Shown one piece after another: positions 25,640 through 37,350 of a stretch of DNA of 64,000 nt. The notes beneath the pieces are model-generated. The model ran no database searches and was not told the DNA's origin. It worked only from the letters and a program-made list of their open reading frames with translations. This DNA comes from Membranipora membranacea (lineage: Eukaryota > Bryozoa > Gymnolaemata > Cheilostomatida > Membraniporidae), in the NCBI GenBank assembly GCA_914767715.1, contig OU612072.1, forward strand, positions 8,186,001-8,250,000, given 5' to 3'. A program made the translations under genes and the position numbers. The first letter of the stretch is position 1. Each line of letters opens with the position of its first letter.

Positions 25640-25845
25640 ATGAATGCTATGTTTTGCCAACCACAATTCGACAAGCAAATTTTGCCAAAGAGATTTCCCA
25701 AAAACATTTCGCCAATTTCATTTTGCCAAAGACATTTCGCCAATTTCATTTCGCCAAAGACATTTTTACCAAAGACATTTTTACCAAAGAAATGTTGCCA
25801 GTCTTATTTCACCAATCAGAATTAGCCAACCCCAATTGCCTATTA
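25640..25845. repeat. quasi-periodic TTTCGCCAA-type repeat, copy 1
   Basis: About twelve variants of (T)TTCGCCAA or TTTGCCAA appear at spacings near 12-17 bp, with linkers such as AGACAT and TTTCATT. It keeps open frames in several phases on both strands; those frames are by-products of the repeat. A related but shorter block occurs at 60095-60165. Confidence 0.7.
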
Positions 25846-27121
25846 AGGTGTACGAATATTCTCCCTGAAATCTTTCCCGTTCATGTCCACCCTAAAGCTC
25901 TGCCAGTCAGTCCATATAATTCAAGCTGAGATTGTCCAATTAGTACGAGCTCGTGAAATGGGAGCGAATGACCCCGAATAGTGGATGGCGTCTTGCTCAC
26001 CAGCGCAAACAACTGTTTCAATTTAGGGGATGTGAGATGTGGCAATCGTTTGCAAGCTTGCTTCTTACTGGCAGGCCAGGGGTCGATGGATTGTCTGCCA
26101 CCCGAATCCCTTGGGGTCTGTTATTGATGCTCCTATGACAATACAAATTAAAATGGATTTGATATTTCTCTATTTCAATGACAAATATTAGTTGTTTCAT
26201 TTGGATAAATCCTATTCACAATTTTAATTTGTTCCAGATCATCTTTAGGCTGGCTGATTTGTGTATGGTGTGCACAAGAATTAACGAAAAATAACCATAT
26301 TTAAACAACACCTTGTTTATGGTACGGATACAATTAAAGAGGTTTTGCTGTTCTATGAAAGCCAAAATATTCATGTTGCATTGCTAGCTGATTAAGCTTT
26401 TCGAAAGTATTTAATTTGTAGCCTCTGGGAGAGGTTTTTTAATGCAGCTGCACCCATCACAGCAAATAAATGCTTTCCAAACCATCGCTTCTAAACTATG
26501 ACATTTTTTTTCTGATCAAAATAGATGATACTGCAGCGTCATGTGAAATGGCTGGATACCAAATGAGAACAAATACACACCAGCTATGTTACAATGCTTA
26601 CATCCTCATATTACTACATGATTTCGGTGTTGTACACATATTTAATACCAGCCACAAAACAATTTGATTACTATTCTGTACCGATTTTAAATTCTAGAAT
26701 AGCAAGGAAGAGTATTTTTGTAAGATAATTTGAGGAGCTTCATCATTAGTCAGCACAAATGTGATATTTGGCAAGAAAACAATTAAATATGTAACTCACT
26801 TGAATCAACTAAATTAATGTGATAATTCCTGTATAATGTAAGTGAAATGGAATTGATTTTCCGGCCAAGGGGCTGCAGTTTATTTGTCAACAATGACACA
26901 ACTAAAAGTACATACAAAGATATGTCATACACTCATTGCAGTGTTTTAAAAATAACCAGATACAGACTCAAGACAAGCTATGCCAGACCTAGCCTTATCA
27001 CAGCGGCCACCAACAACAAAAATGGCGCTGTTGTAGTGAGGGTAACCATACTATGATTAAAAAATTTATTCATTTTGAACAATTTTTCAGGATGACAACA
27101 TCGACAAACTACATAAAAGGC
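25846..27121. other. intergenic; possible decayed SINE near 26.0-26.15 kb
   Basis: The segment at 25980-26140 shares short words (ATCCATCGAC, GCAAAC) with the minus-strand SINE-like fragment at 60.43-60.6 kb. The similarity is weak. The rest is AT-rich and unrecognised. Confidence 0.3.
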
Positions 27122-27486
27122 TTAAGCTACTGCTGCCACTAAGGCAAATTAGGCTCATTGAACTGTATAGCTCCTGCATAACTAATTGAGACTTTAATCT
27201 CAGAATTGTTGCCTAATGGGCAAATAATTTGCAAAAACTGGTCTTCAAAATCAAGGTATGAAATTTACGCATTAGCTGATGATGACATTAATTTCCACCA
27301 GTAAGACGGTTACTATGTCACACGATACGGTAGATAAAGAATTTCATATCCTGATTTTGGCGATCAGTTTATGCGAATTATTTGCTCATTAGGTGACAAT
27401 GCTGAGATTGCAGCCTCATATTATAAGTTTTGAGCTATATAAAACTCAATAAGCCCTCATTTGGCTGGGTGGCAGCAGTGGTTTAA
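27122..27486. mobile_element. foldback MITE, full copy (365 bp including TTAA at both ends)
   Basis: The left end reads TTAAGCTACTGCTGCCAC; the right end, reverse-complemented, TTAAACCACTGCTGCCAC. The two halves are imperfect reverse complements over about 170 bp (shared blocks TATAGCTC, AATCTCAG, GCAAATAATT, ATGAAATT), so the element is one long hairpin. TTAA at both ends suggests a piggyBac-like target site. There is no coding capacity. Related copies lie at 31917-31969 and 34613-35500. Confidence 0.75.
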
Positions 27487-27974
27487 GTGAACCTTCATGT
27501 TTATTGTGTATTTGTATCACGGCGATACCATAGTGATAAGCCTTGGAGTTATATGCTCTGACAAAGAGGGAAGAAAACTCCCACCTATCTATGAGGGTCT
27601 ACTGTTGCCTGACTTGACATGCTTTTTTGTTGTTGTTCATCCTCCCCAGCAACAAAGCTTATAAAGACACTTGTCATAATGTGAAGAAAGAATTTGCTGT
27701 CTCAATAGATATATATTGTTTGTTTTATGTTTTTGAATGAACATTTTACAGGACAAAATTTGGAGACATACATTACATGATATAGAATATAAGTACCTGC
27801 ATACGGTGGTCATTTACAGCAAAGTTTGAGCCTACATCATAAAAAAGCATAAGAAGACCATGCTCAATTCAAATAGAGCCCCCGCTACCCTTCTGATACA
27901 CATCCATCGGCTTGAGGGTGAGCTTGTCCTAATATAGGAAATTTGGATCCAGCTTGATCTCACCAATTATACCG
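27487..27974. other. 3' flank of discoidin paralog A
   Basis: AT-rich; should hold the paralog A 3' UTR. No other feature is recognised. Confidence 0.45.
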
Positions 27975-29867
27975 TTAGAAGCCATAAACATCTAAACTCG
28001 CAAGGTTGAAAAATTCCGGGGTGGTGAGAATCATCATGAGCTTGACATGTCTTGCCTGTCTGAAGGGAAGACAGGGTAACCACTCAATCTGTCCCGCAGT
28101 CATATCAGGTCCCGGGTAGATGTAAACAATGCTTGGGTCGTAGTCATCCAGTCCGGAGTCCTCCACAGATACTAAGAAGTGCAGGTTTTTTGTTCTACCT
28201 TTTAAAAAAATTGCAAGTATTTTTATGTATTTGTTTATGCTGTCAAATTACTAGTGACTGTCGTCATCTCAGGATTTCGACCAACACAGTAATTTTCAAC
28301 TTTGTTCTGCTGGCTTTATCGATCCAAGAAATTTCTGAATTTCTCTCCCCTCCTCTCGGATTGTCATAGCATTCCAACATGGAAATACTATGTCAATATC
28401 ATTAAACTGCTGACCTAGTCCTAATGGGAATTCCCGAGAATTGCAATGTGGGATAGTCATCATAAACATTAACACGACCCATTGGCAGCTTGATAATACT
28501 ATCTATAAATGGCCCTACTATGTCAATAACTAAAATATTATATCATATTGACATATTCAACAGAGAATCTTTGTACCGATTTTCAATATTGCACACATTT
28601 TAATAAAGCTCTGATATTTGAGCTTTATAGTGTCAAATCGAATACATTCAAGAAAAGGATGTAAGATATAAAATAGTCTGAAATGCGGAAAAATTTACCT
28701 GCATGAATATCCTCCCTTGATATGAAACGAGCTCCGATAACGGTATATATTTGTTGGAGGTCACCAGTGAGCCAGGGTGTTTCCTCTTCAGATGTTGAGA
28801 TAATGGTTGCAGCATTCAGATCGAAGGCAGTGACACCTGTGCCAGCCCATGAAGACTGCGCGCCAGATTTACCTGTTATTTCAATACAAAGCATGAGATT
28901 GTAGCTTGATAAAAGTTAATAGCTGTCAGGTTAACCCATGACACACACAGACATGCATCACAGTCCATCAATATGGAGAATGGTGTTAAAGACTGCATAG
29001 CTTGAGGTTTTATCACTATCTTGGAAAGAAAATCAAAGAACTGTGATATAATATTCTATTGTCATACAAAAGAATCAACACTCTACCCTTACCCTCTGAC
29101 ACAATCCGTGAAGTTGTTGTAAAATTGAACTCTCTTCCAGCCTTTCCCCACATCTTACTCCTATGAGTACAGTCTACATCAGCAGGGATAACTCCCTGAA
29201 TATCAGGAAAGTAGGAGTTATCAGTCACTGCATCCAAGAAGATTTCTCCACTATGAATCGGGATTAAACCTGGCATATAACATGTGTCTACCATTACTAA
29301 GTATCGTCCACTGGCTGTAAAAAAATCATAGGAGAGGTTATCGCTGGTAGTCCATAATAAGAACAATTTGAAGGATTTTAGAAACTGATATTTCAATGGA
29401 CAGGTGGTTAATTTATTGAAAGTGCCAGAAAGCTGCAGGCTCAAAGCAGTTTTAGCTATATGTTGGACAATATTCGTTCCAATCCAAAATATTATGCTCA
29501 AGATCCTAGAGAAGTAAGTATTTGCAGGAGGAAAAGTTCGCCATTTCTAACATACCTGAAATAGCAAATTTTAAGGCTAGCTAACATTTACTAAGTCTCT
29601 TAATTTAACTAGCCATTATTTAGTGCTATAGCTAATATTAGGTCAACCCAACACTAACTAAACTTAACTTTAGCTGTCTTTCTCTAGAGTAGATCAATAA
29701 AATACCTGCTACCTGTGTTCATAGTAAATTTATCAAGACATCAAGTTTTTTTTTATAGAGATTAGTGACCAATAAATACCTGCTTCAATCGATGCATTGC
29801 GTACAATAAGACATGCAACTGCTATTTGTTGTAGCACTGTCGATACGAAATCTTTCTGCTGCGGCAT
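27975..29867 (-). CDS. secreted discoidin/F-type-lectin-like protein, paralog A, 4 exons
   Basis: Exons 29780-29867, 29093-29314, 28699-28872 and 27975-28198 join with all introns in phase 1, giving 235 residues. The N-terminus (MPQQKDFVSTVLQQIAVACL) may be a signal peptide. An N-terminal module contains CYMPGL and NSYFPDIQGVIPADVDC. A galactose-binding-like fold follows: FDLNAATIISTSEEETPWLT, GDLQQIYTVIGARF, then RQARHVKLMMIL and a closing LASLDVYGF, as at the end of F5/8 type C and F-type lectin domains. Such proteins bind carbohydrates or lipids outside cells in adhesion or immunity; the ligand here is unknown. Paralog B at 32.6-34.5 kb has the same architecture on the other strand. Confidence 0.8.
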
Positions 29868-30885
29868 ACCGAACGAGCAGCTCTAGTCAATCTGAACAGA
29901 GAAATGTAGCAGCAACGCCTTTGTTCCTCAAAGTATATCAGTAACAATAACCCTTCTGATCGGTGAAGACAAGCAATCAATCCAACTTTTTATTTATTGA
30001 CTTGATTGAGTGGAAACTAGATGCACCAGAAAAGTCTACACCTATATAACCTACTCAAATACACACAGTTAACATTGATTTATTGAGCTTACAAAACTAA
30101 TCATCCTGAGTATCTATTTCTGGAAACCTGAATACATAACAATAAGGCCCATAGATCTAGGGGCGGCAGAGATGCACTGCCTCCCCTATAAAGATAATTG
30201 AAATCTAATTGAGAAACAGTATGATTGATTAATCCATATTATACGATGTGTTCCACTTGCTTTTTCCATGCATTGAATGCCGGAGCATTGTCCACATCCG
30301 CCGTGGGGAGCTTACAGCCTTGCTCTCGATGTTGGTTTTCACCTTCAGCAATATTTGCTTATACTACCCACAGCCAGCCCTTGATGGCGTTCATTATTAA
30401 GCCTACAGACACGATCGCCACCCTTAACGCCATTAAGGGCTGGCTGTGCCCCTACCACTTAATCTACTACCTTGCTCAAGTACACACAGTGTACATCAAG
30501 CTTCCTTTAGATTGCATAACATAAATATTATTTATGGAATTTACGGGACCCAACATCCTGTATGATTATTTCTGGAGTGTGTGCGGCGCCTAAAATTGAC
30601 ACTTTAGTTTGAAATGACTGTAGATATCACCCAAGGTCTATTGTGATAGGGTACAATAAATTTTTTGGTTTGTTATAATTTTCATTTCAAGAAGATTTGA
30701 AGGGTGACTCATAGTGAGGTATTTGGGTCTATTCGCTCAGGGCATTTGAGATTTGAGGGGCAGTGCCCATGTCAAAGCATGCGCTGTAAGAAGACTAAAT
30801 GGCAAACGTTGGTTATGACTGTTACCACGTTTGTATTTAAAGTATTAGACAACCATTGAACTTATATTTTTGTACTTGATATAAA
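29868..30885. other. 5' flank of paralog A and spacer
   Basis: Contains the likely paralog A promoter. An inverted repeat (ACAGCCAGCCCTTGATGGCG near 30368-30391 and its imperfect complement at 30427-30449) could form a stem with about a 36-nt loop. I see no coding exon. Confidence 0.45.
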
Positions 30886-31510
30886 TCATTGTCTATGGTC
30901 GAACACTTCTTCCATTTCTCCGGATGATCTGAGTAATGGGTCTTGGTACGATTTTGAACGAGGTCTTAGTTTCTTTTACATTCAGAAAGTATACTACACC
31001 AATAAACACATGGTTCAAAAATCAAGCTTATCATAAGTAAATAAATCTGGAATATCATCGCTTCGATTTCAATTTCTGATCTTGTTTTTAATTATATTAG
31101 AATAAAATATTGTTGTTTTAAAATATAAAAAATCAATATATTATGTTGATATTGCACCCAAACATCCTTTTCTAATGATTGCGATAACAAATAGGAAACG
31201 CCCACTCGGACAAGCACATAACTCACAAAACACCAGTATAAAAAACATGTGACTTTATGGGACATGGGTAGAATATGTCCTAGATATAAGCCCAGCTCCA
31301 ATTTTAGAATAAGCTTGTTGGTGATGATTGGTGGTGGATGTCTCCTTGTGATGACTGTCACTCCTTTGAACTGTTCGTTCAAAAACAAGGATGATGCAAT
31401 TATAGTTTTTGATATGCACTAGGTTTTGCTGGACCTACCTTAAACTCCAGTGGCTTGTGCTGGATAGAGACCCTACGCTCTTTCTTGGCTTTGCCGAAAT
31501 CTCTTTTCAT
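30886..31510 (-). CDS. candidate small two-exon gene (52 residues), unrecognised
   Basis: Exon 31439-31510 starts at an ATG and reads MKRDFGKAKKERRVSIQHKP then LEFK, ending at a good donor (AAG|GTAGGT). Exon 30886-30972 follows an AAAAG acceptor in the matching phase and ends SSGEMEEVFDHRQ then TGA. The sequence is highly charged, with a basic first half and an acidic tail, and lacks a signal or membrane segment. The first exon extends upstream in frame to an acceptor near 31529, so these could instead be the last two exons of a longer gene. I do not recognise the family. Confidence 0.38.
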
Positions 31511-31916
31511 AGAGGCGGAGCAGAATCTGTAAAGCCCACAGTAAATCTCCTGTTTTTATGGTCCTGATCCGAACAGTCCCGGCTGCTGATGGCAAATCAG
31601 ACAAGACGATTGACAAGGAAAATCAAACTTGGGTCACGAGTGTTTAGCCTTAACCCTCAGACCGCTTTGTGTTCTGAATTTAATACTACAAGTTCTATTC
31701 TTCAAAGTGTTTGATAAATGACAAGATGCACTGTGACCACTGTAATTAGCAGATAAAACCAACTGCAATGGAGTTAAGGTGTGTAAATACAACTCTACTC
31801 TCTACTCTCTACAACACTAATATTCATAATAATGAGATCTCATGGGTTTGTCAAATTTAAAAGAAAATTGAAATAAGGCTAGGCAATCTGGCTTGCTGAT
31901 AATACATAATAACGTA

Positions 31917-31969
31917 TAAACCACTGCTGCCACAGCTGGGCAAAGCCCAGCTGTGGCAGCAGTGGTTTA
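31917..31969. mobile_element. MITE copy collapsed to a 25-bp-arm palindrome
   Basis: Arms 31917-31941 and 31945-31969 are perfect complements around AAA. The outer sequence (TAAACCACTGCTGCCAC) is the terminal repeat of the MITEs at 27122-27486 and 34613-35500, so this copy has only its ends left. Confidence 0.8.
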
Positions 31970-32636
31970 AGCTTGATGTTCTTAAATTTCCATAAATGTG
32001 TTGGGAAAGGAGACCTATGTCCTTGTTCTTGTTTGTTTTGCAATCGGAATACGATGAGCAGATATCATATGTCATCATCGTAACATGTCAGCGGCTTTCT
32101 GATAACTCTATGACCTTTAGTTATCTTTTAAATGCCCCAGTTTGTTATTGATTAGAGATTTTATTCTTATTGAGTTTAGCTTCTATATTTAAAGTGAATC
32201 GAACTAGATTGTCGATACGTCACAGTGCATTTATAAAACATTTTGACACTAAATGGTTGCATTAAGTGGAACGATGCAGATCAATTTATGTTGTGTTTAT
32301 CAATCTTTTGTGGTCCAACTAACATACAAACAGGAAATTCAAACAGGAACTACATATGACATAATGACAATTCTTATCATACACAGCCAGTTCCGATCCT
32401 TATTCTGTCATTATCCATACCTGTATGTCCATTTCCTGCAAATCTAAAACACCCACATTTTTGTCAATACCTCATTAAAATGATGAGATTTGACACATAA
32501 CAAGACTAGGTAATTTTTGCAGAAATTGTTCATTTTGAGTGAAGGTGGGAGTGAGCTACAGCTATTTGATATTCAATCATTTTTTGATCCTGATATACAA
32601 CTTCTAATTTATAATCTCACCTACGGTTCTGGATTA
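31970..32636. other. 5' flank of discoidin paralog B
   Basis: AT-rich and probably contains the paralog B promoter. No other gene or repeat is recognised. Confidence 0.45.
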
Positions 32637-34527
32637 ATGATGTTGTACTATTTATCAATCACTTTGCTAATGGGGATTTTAATCAACAACCATGCATTGA
32701 CTGAAGCAGGTATGTCTAACGCTTTGTTTTTACTCATAGGTGATTAAAATGTCAACATGGTTTATACCAACCAAGATACTTTAAAATGAAGCTTTTATGG
32801 TCCATTGTTTTTCCCAACAACTTTATTACTCTTTAACTGCAAAGTTTCCCCTTGGTTTGACGTCTACTCATAGAGGTTAGAAAAAAACAGGTTTCAGTAG
32901 ACCTATTTCACGTATACATGGACCTGTCTGGCCCAAAGATAGCCAAAACTTGAAAACCCGGTCCTATTTTGTGAATCCATTCCAGTCCTAATACTTATCT
33001 TAGCTGGTAAAATGTTGTGTAATATTGATGTTCTAAATGTATTACAGCTAGAGCTAGCGGACAATGGTTAGTATCTGTGGAATCATGTAATATGCCAGGA
33101 TTAACACAAGTTCAAAGTGAGGACAGCTTCCTAAACGCAGTGACTGATAAATCCTACTTTCCTGATATTCAGGGAGCTATCCCCGCTGAAGTAGACTGTA
33201 CTTACAGGATGCGTAGGATATGGGGAAAGGCTGGAGGAGGGTTCAACTTTATAACAAATCCATGGATCGTTTCAGAGGGTTAGTTTTGAATATGCTTTGA
33301 ACTTAAAAGGGCAACCAGGGTTAGGGGATAAGAGTGCACTGATTGATCAACAGCAGAGAATATGGAAAAATGGTGCATAGGACAACTACTAAGTGAAATA
33401 ATTCAAGTTACATGTCACCAATAAGATGCTAAAAACTGGTCATAATACAAGTCACACGTTTACAAACATCATCTTTTTATCTTTCTTTTTTTGGCACATA
33501 ACAAAAAGCTTCTTTTTTTTTTCTGAAAAAAGAGTATGATGCCAATAAAAGTATACAAAAAACAAAGGAAAACTAAATTACATATTTATGCCCTACATGT
33601 ATAATTTCAGACATATCAGGAGATTCTTCCAGCGGTAATGCTGCCGCTGCGTTCGATGTGAACATAGGCAGCAGGTTCCATAGTGCTTTAGAAGAGACTC
33701 CCTGGGTCAGCGGAGATCTACAGCAGATCTATACTATCATCGGAGCTCGCTTTACTGCCAGGGGAGACGGCTATGCAGGTATGTCTTAACTTTAACAGTC
33801 TGTGTTGAACATTTGAGTATTGAGGCACTTCAGCTACCAATAGAACAGGGATTAGGGTTACCTAAGGACATTAAACCAAGTCCAATCAGACTTTCAGTTT
33901 TACTTTATGTTTTTTTGGCTGTATTGGTTTTTTTCAAATGGAAGGCCCTTCTTCTTTTATGACTTTGTGATCAATCATTTACAGGATTTGTCATTTCGAT
34001 CCTTATTACCGAGGAACGTGAATTTTTGCTTAGACTATCAGAGGCACTGGGACCACTGACTTACCCATGACATTATTAAAGCAATCAGTAGTTGGAGGTG
34101 TGAGTGAGGTGAAACCTAAGCGTATCAAGTAATAATTTGGGGAATCAATACTTAAAACTACCCGCTTTATGTTTCACTGAGCAACTGAGCAATTTGATAA
34201 AAGGTCTGCAACTGCCTGAAGCTATCCTCATTCAGATATTATTGAATGTGTCTGTCTGTTTGATCATACACTTGAGTATCCACTTGTTACTTCACAGGTA
34301 GAACAAAGAACCTGCACTTCTTGGTATCAGTCGAGGCCTCAGGACTTGATGACTATGACTCGAGTATTGTGTACGTTTACCCAGGACCTGCATTGATTGC
34401 AGCACAGGTTGAGTGGTTACCGTGTCTGCCCTTCAGACAAGCTCAACATGTCAAGGTCATGATGATTCTAACACCTACAACAAAAGAATACCTTAACTTT
34501 CAGAGTTTGGACATTTATGGCTATTAA
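32637..34527 (+). CDS. secreted discoidin/F-type-lectin-like protein, paralog B, 4 exons
   Basis: Exons 32637-32709, 33048-33278, 33611-33778 and 34298-34527 join in phase 1 to 233 residues. A clear signal peptide (MMLYYLSITLLMGILINNHA) precedes the N-terminal module (SCNMPGL, SYFPDIQGAIPAEVDC), then AAFDVNIGSRFHSALEETPW, GDLQQIYTIIGARF and a domain end of RQAQHVKVMMILTPT followed by FQSLDIYGY. It is the only cluster member on the plus strand and lies tail-away from paralog A. Both intact copies keep the hydrophobic core and the same exon limits. A secreted carbohydrate-binding role is inferred from the fold only. Confidence 0.85.
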
Positions 34528-34612
34528 CAGGCAAAGGGAAAATAGTGATGCCTGTACACTCTTGATCCTGAGCAAAGGACAAAACAAAATTGATAGTTCC
34601 TTAGATGTATTA

Positions 34613-35500
34613 TTAAACTACCGCTGTCACACAGGCAAATGGATGCTTATGTGAATTCTGTATAGCTCAAGGATCACCAACTGAGGTTTAATTCTCAAAA
34701 TTGTCACCAAATGCACAGACTGATCTTTCCAATCAGGTATTAAATTAATGCACTGGGTGATGATGTCATTATTGTCAACTAGTAAGACGGTAACAACGTC
34801 ACTACTTCACTTCGTAACTACGTCACTTCGTAACTACGTCACTACAATACTACGTCACTGCGTCACTGCGTCACTGCGTCACTGCGTCACTGCGTCACTG
34901 CGTCACTGCGTCACTGCGTCACTGCGTCACTGCGTCACTGCGTCACTGCGTCACTGCGTCACTGCGTCACTGCGTCACTACGTCACTATAATACTATGTC
35001 ACTGCGTCTCTACTTCACTACGTCGCTGCAATACTACGTCACTACGTCACTATATAATTACGTCACTATATAACTATGTCACTACATCACTACGTCACTA
35101 GGTCACTACGTAACTACAATACTATGTCACTGCGTCACTACTTCACTACGTCACTACGTCACTACAATACTATGTCACTACGTCACTATATAACTATGTC
35201 ACTACATCACTACGTCACTAGGTCACTACGTAACTACAATACTATGTCACTGCGTCACTACTTCACTACGTCACTACAATACTACGTCACTACGTCACTA
35301 TATAACTACGTCACTATATAACTATGTCACTACATCACTACGTCACTACGTCACTACGTAACTACGCCACTACGTCACTACGTCACTACGTCAATACGTC
35401 ACTACGTCACTGCATCACTATGTCACTACAACACTATGTCACTACGTCACTACGTCACTACGCCACTACGTCACTATGCCTGTGTGGCAGCAGTAGTTTA
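34613..35500. mobile_element. MITE copy with a satellite-expanded centre
   Basis: The left end (TTAAACTACCGCTGTCACAC) and right end (GTGTGGCAGCAGTAGTTTA) match the foldback MITE family. The left arm stays alignable to the copy at 27122 up to AGTAAGACGGT. From about 34798 the element is an octamer array, and only the last ~20 bp of the right arm remain. Confidence 0.75.
34798..35482. repeat. octamer satellite (ACGTCACT type), about 0.7 kb
   Basis: Roughly 85 units of an 8-bp motif, GTCACTAC, GTCACTGC and variants. A homogeneous GTCACTGC block spans about 34855-34977, and higher-order blocks include TATATAACTAC and AACTACAATAC. Open frames rich in SLRHYVT on the plus strand are by-products of an 8-bp period read in three phases. 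Confidence 0.95.
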
Positions 35501-35539
35501 GGATCCTACTCATAACCATTTATTCAGATGTAAACACTT

Positions 35540-36030
35540 ACATAGCCATGAACCATTAGCTTGGAAAAGTTTTTAAAATGTATATTTATAGAAAGCTGTG
35601 TCAACGATTTTATGCTTTTTCCAAGGTCAAACATTTTAAACCTACCTCCAAACAGAAACAGCATTTTAAAGAAAGTCTAATCTTTCCTGTTCTAGCATAT
35701 AACATTGAAATGTGGTTCAGACTCTTTAGCAGAAATAATTTTTATCTTGATATACCGATGTTCATCAGTGAAAGAATGGACAATAATTAGCTGCCACTTT
35801 TGTTTCAGATCAAAGTCATATCCTTAATAGCTGTTACAGCAAGTCTCGGAAATATATTTCTATGCCTAGAGTGCGTATTAAACATTTTTTCACACAGTTT
35901 TATACCCCAGAGTATTCAAGTTTTAAACAGTATATGTATGACCATATGAGAGAGCTTTTCAGTCAACACATTGTAATTTGTCTTTGACAAAAATACCAAA
36001 TAAACTGAAGGAGAATCTGAATCTGAATGC
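35540..36030 (+). mobile_element. possible 3' end of a LINE
   Basis: An AT-rich stretch with short open frames ends AATAAACTGAAGGAG followed by GAATCTGAATCTGAAT, a short-repeat tail like those ending many animal LINEs. No reverse-transcriptase motif is visible upstream because the MITE lies there. Confidence 0.3.
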
Positions 36031-36439
36031 TGCACTCATAAAGTCAGGTTACGAATGTTTATGTTTTGGCGAGTGGTGTGCTCCTGCTGGCTGAGTGGAC
36101 TTTTCGTATTTGTAATAGCAATTATTATATAATGAAGGATTTTTCTTTCCTTTTTTTCATGTAAAACAAAGGCGGTTTTGTTTACACTATCAATATATTG
36201 ATTTACAAAAGAACCACAATATTTTATTTTATTATTTGACCATCCCATATGTAATAGGAAATAGCGTTATGACTTTTTGTTACTAATGTGTGCTCAGTCT
36301 GAATATCAGGAAATTGTTGTTGCATAGTGCAAAGAACTAGTTCATTGCATAGTGCATTAGCTGTCATCCCATGTCGTTTTGTGTTTAGCTGAATACAATG
36401 ACATGATATGAGATAACATGGGCGAGGTTGGGTATCCCA

Positions 36440-37350
36440 TAATTTATTATATATTAACTTGTGTATGAAAGTGGAACTTCGGTCCGATAGTAGTCCAATA
36501 AGTAGTTCAAATATTTAGATCAATTGAGTGCCTAGTGATCGAAAGTGTAATGGAAAGAACTTTTTCACATGAATATTGTTCTGCTCAGCTAAATATTTTG
36601 AGTAGTGTGTAAAGTGTAAACCGGTCAATTTAAATCCTGCTAATTCCAGTTTCCTGCTAATTCAGACATTTTTACAAGGTTCTCTCCGAGCAGTCATCTG
36701 ATTCAAACTTTTAATTATGTTAAAAATCAGAGAAAACCTCCTTTGCTTTTGCAGCTATACATATGGGACCACAATCAGTGTCTTTGGTATAACTGTTGAC
36801 GGACTTGTTGACTGGCTTGTTCATCTGCCTGACATAATCATAGCTTTAAATTTTTGTCAATTCGCTTTCTAAGACCGAAACAAGTCATTATTGATCTCTA
36901 GTAGTAGTCAAGTATTAAAATGATTGTGAAAAAACTCAAACTTCAAAACAATTTAGCTGGACTCCTGCTAACTAAGAGAAAAATCTGGCGTCTGAATCAA
37001 GTGACCTACCTTAAGTTTTCAAGTGTTTGAAAGGGAATATGATAAAGACCTATATACTGTAATGGCTGTTGCATTACTGGCAGCAGTACATATTTAGCTG
37101 GTTCTCACAAATCCCAAATTGCAGTTGCCAATGCTGGTGAGGAATACATGGTAAATCATCGCAATGCAGGCAGCAATTTATTCCTTCGGTAAAAGAGTCA
37201 GATGAAGCAAAATATTAATGACAGCAAGCTAAGACAACTTCAGGACGATCAATGCTCTAAAATAATACTGTTCTCTAACAGTAGCCCCTCTCACAGCATG
37301 AGCAGATTTAAATAATTCTATAAAATGAACTTAAGTTATAGTAGCTTTGG
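36440..37350. repeat. segmental duplication, copy 1 (partner 42685-43022)
   Basis: TTAACTTGTGTATGAAAGTG near 36453 and CTCACAGCATGAGC near 37290 recur in the same order and orientation near 42700 and 42965, with diverged sequence between. The spacing is larger here, so one copy has gained or lost sequence. Confidence 0.6.

Noticed and set aside
34798-35482. CRISPR-like regular repeat
   Set aside because: The 8-bp units have no unique spacers, and the setting is a eukaryotic MITE.
34748-35515. Three long open frames rich in SLRHYVT
   Set aside because: They are translations of the ACGTCACT octamer array; every phase of an 8-bp repeat without stops stays open.
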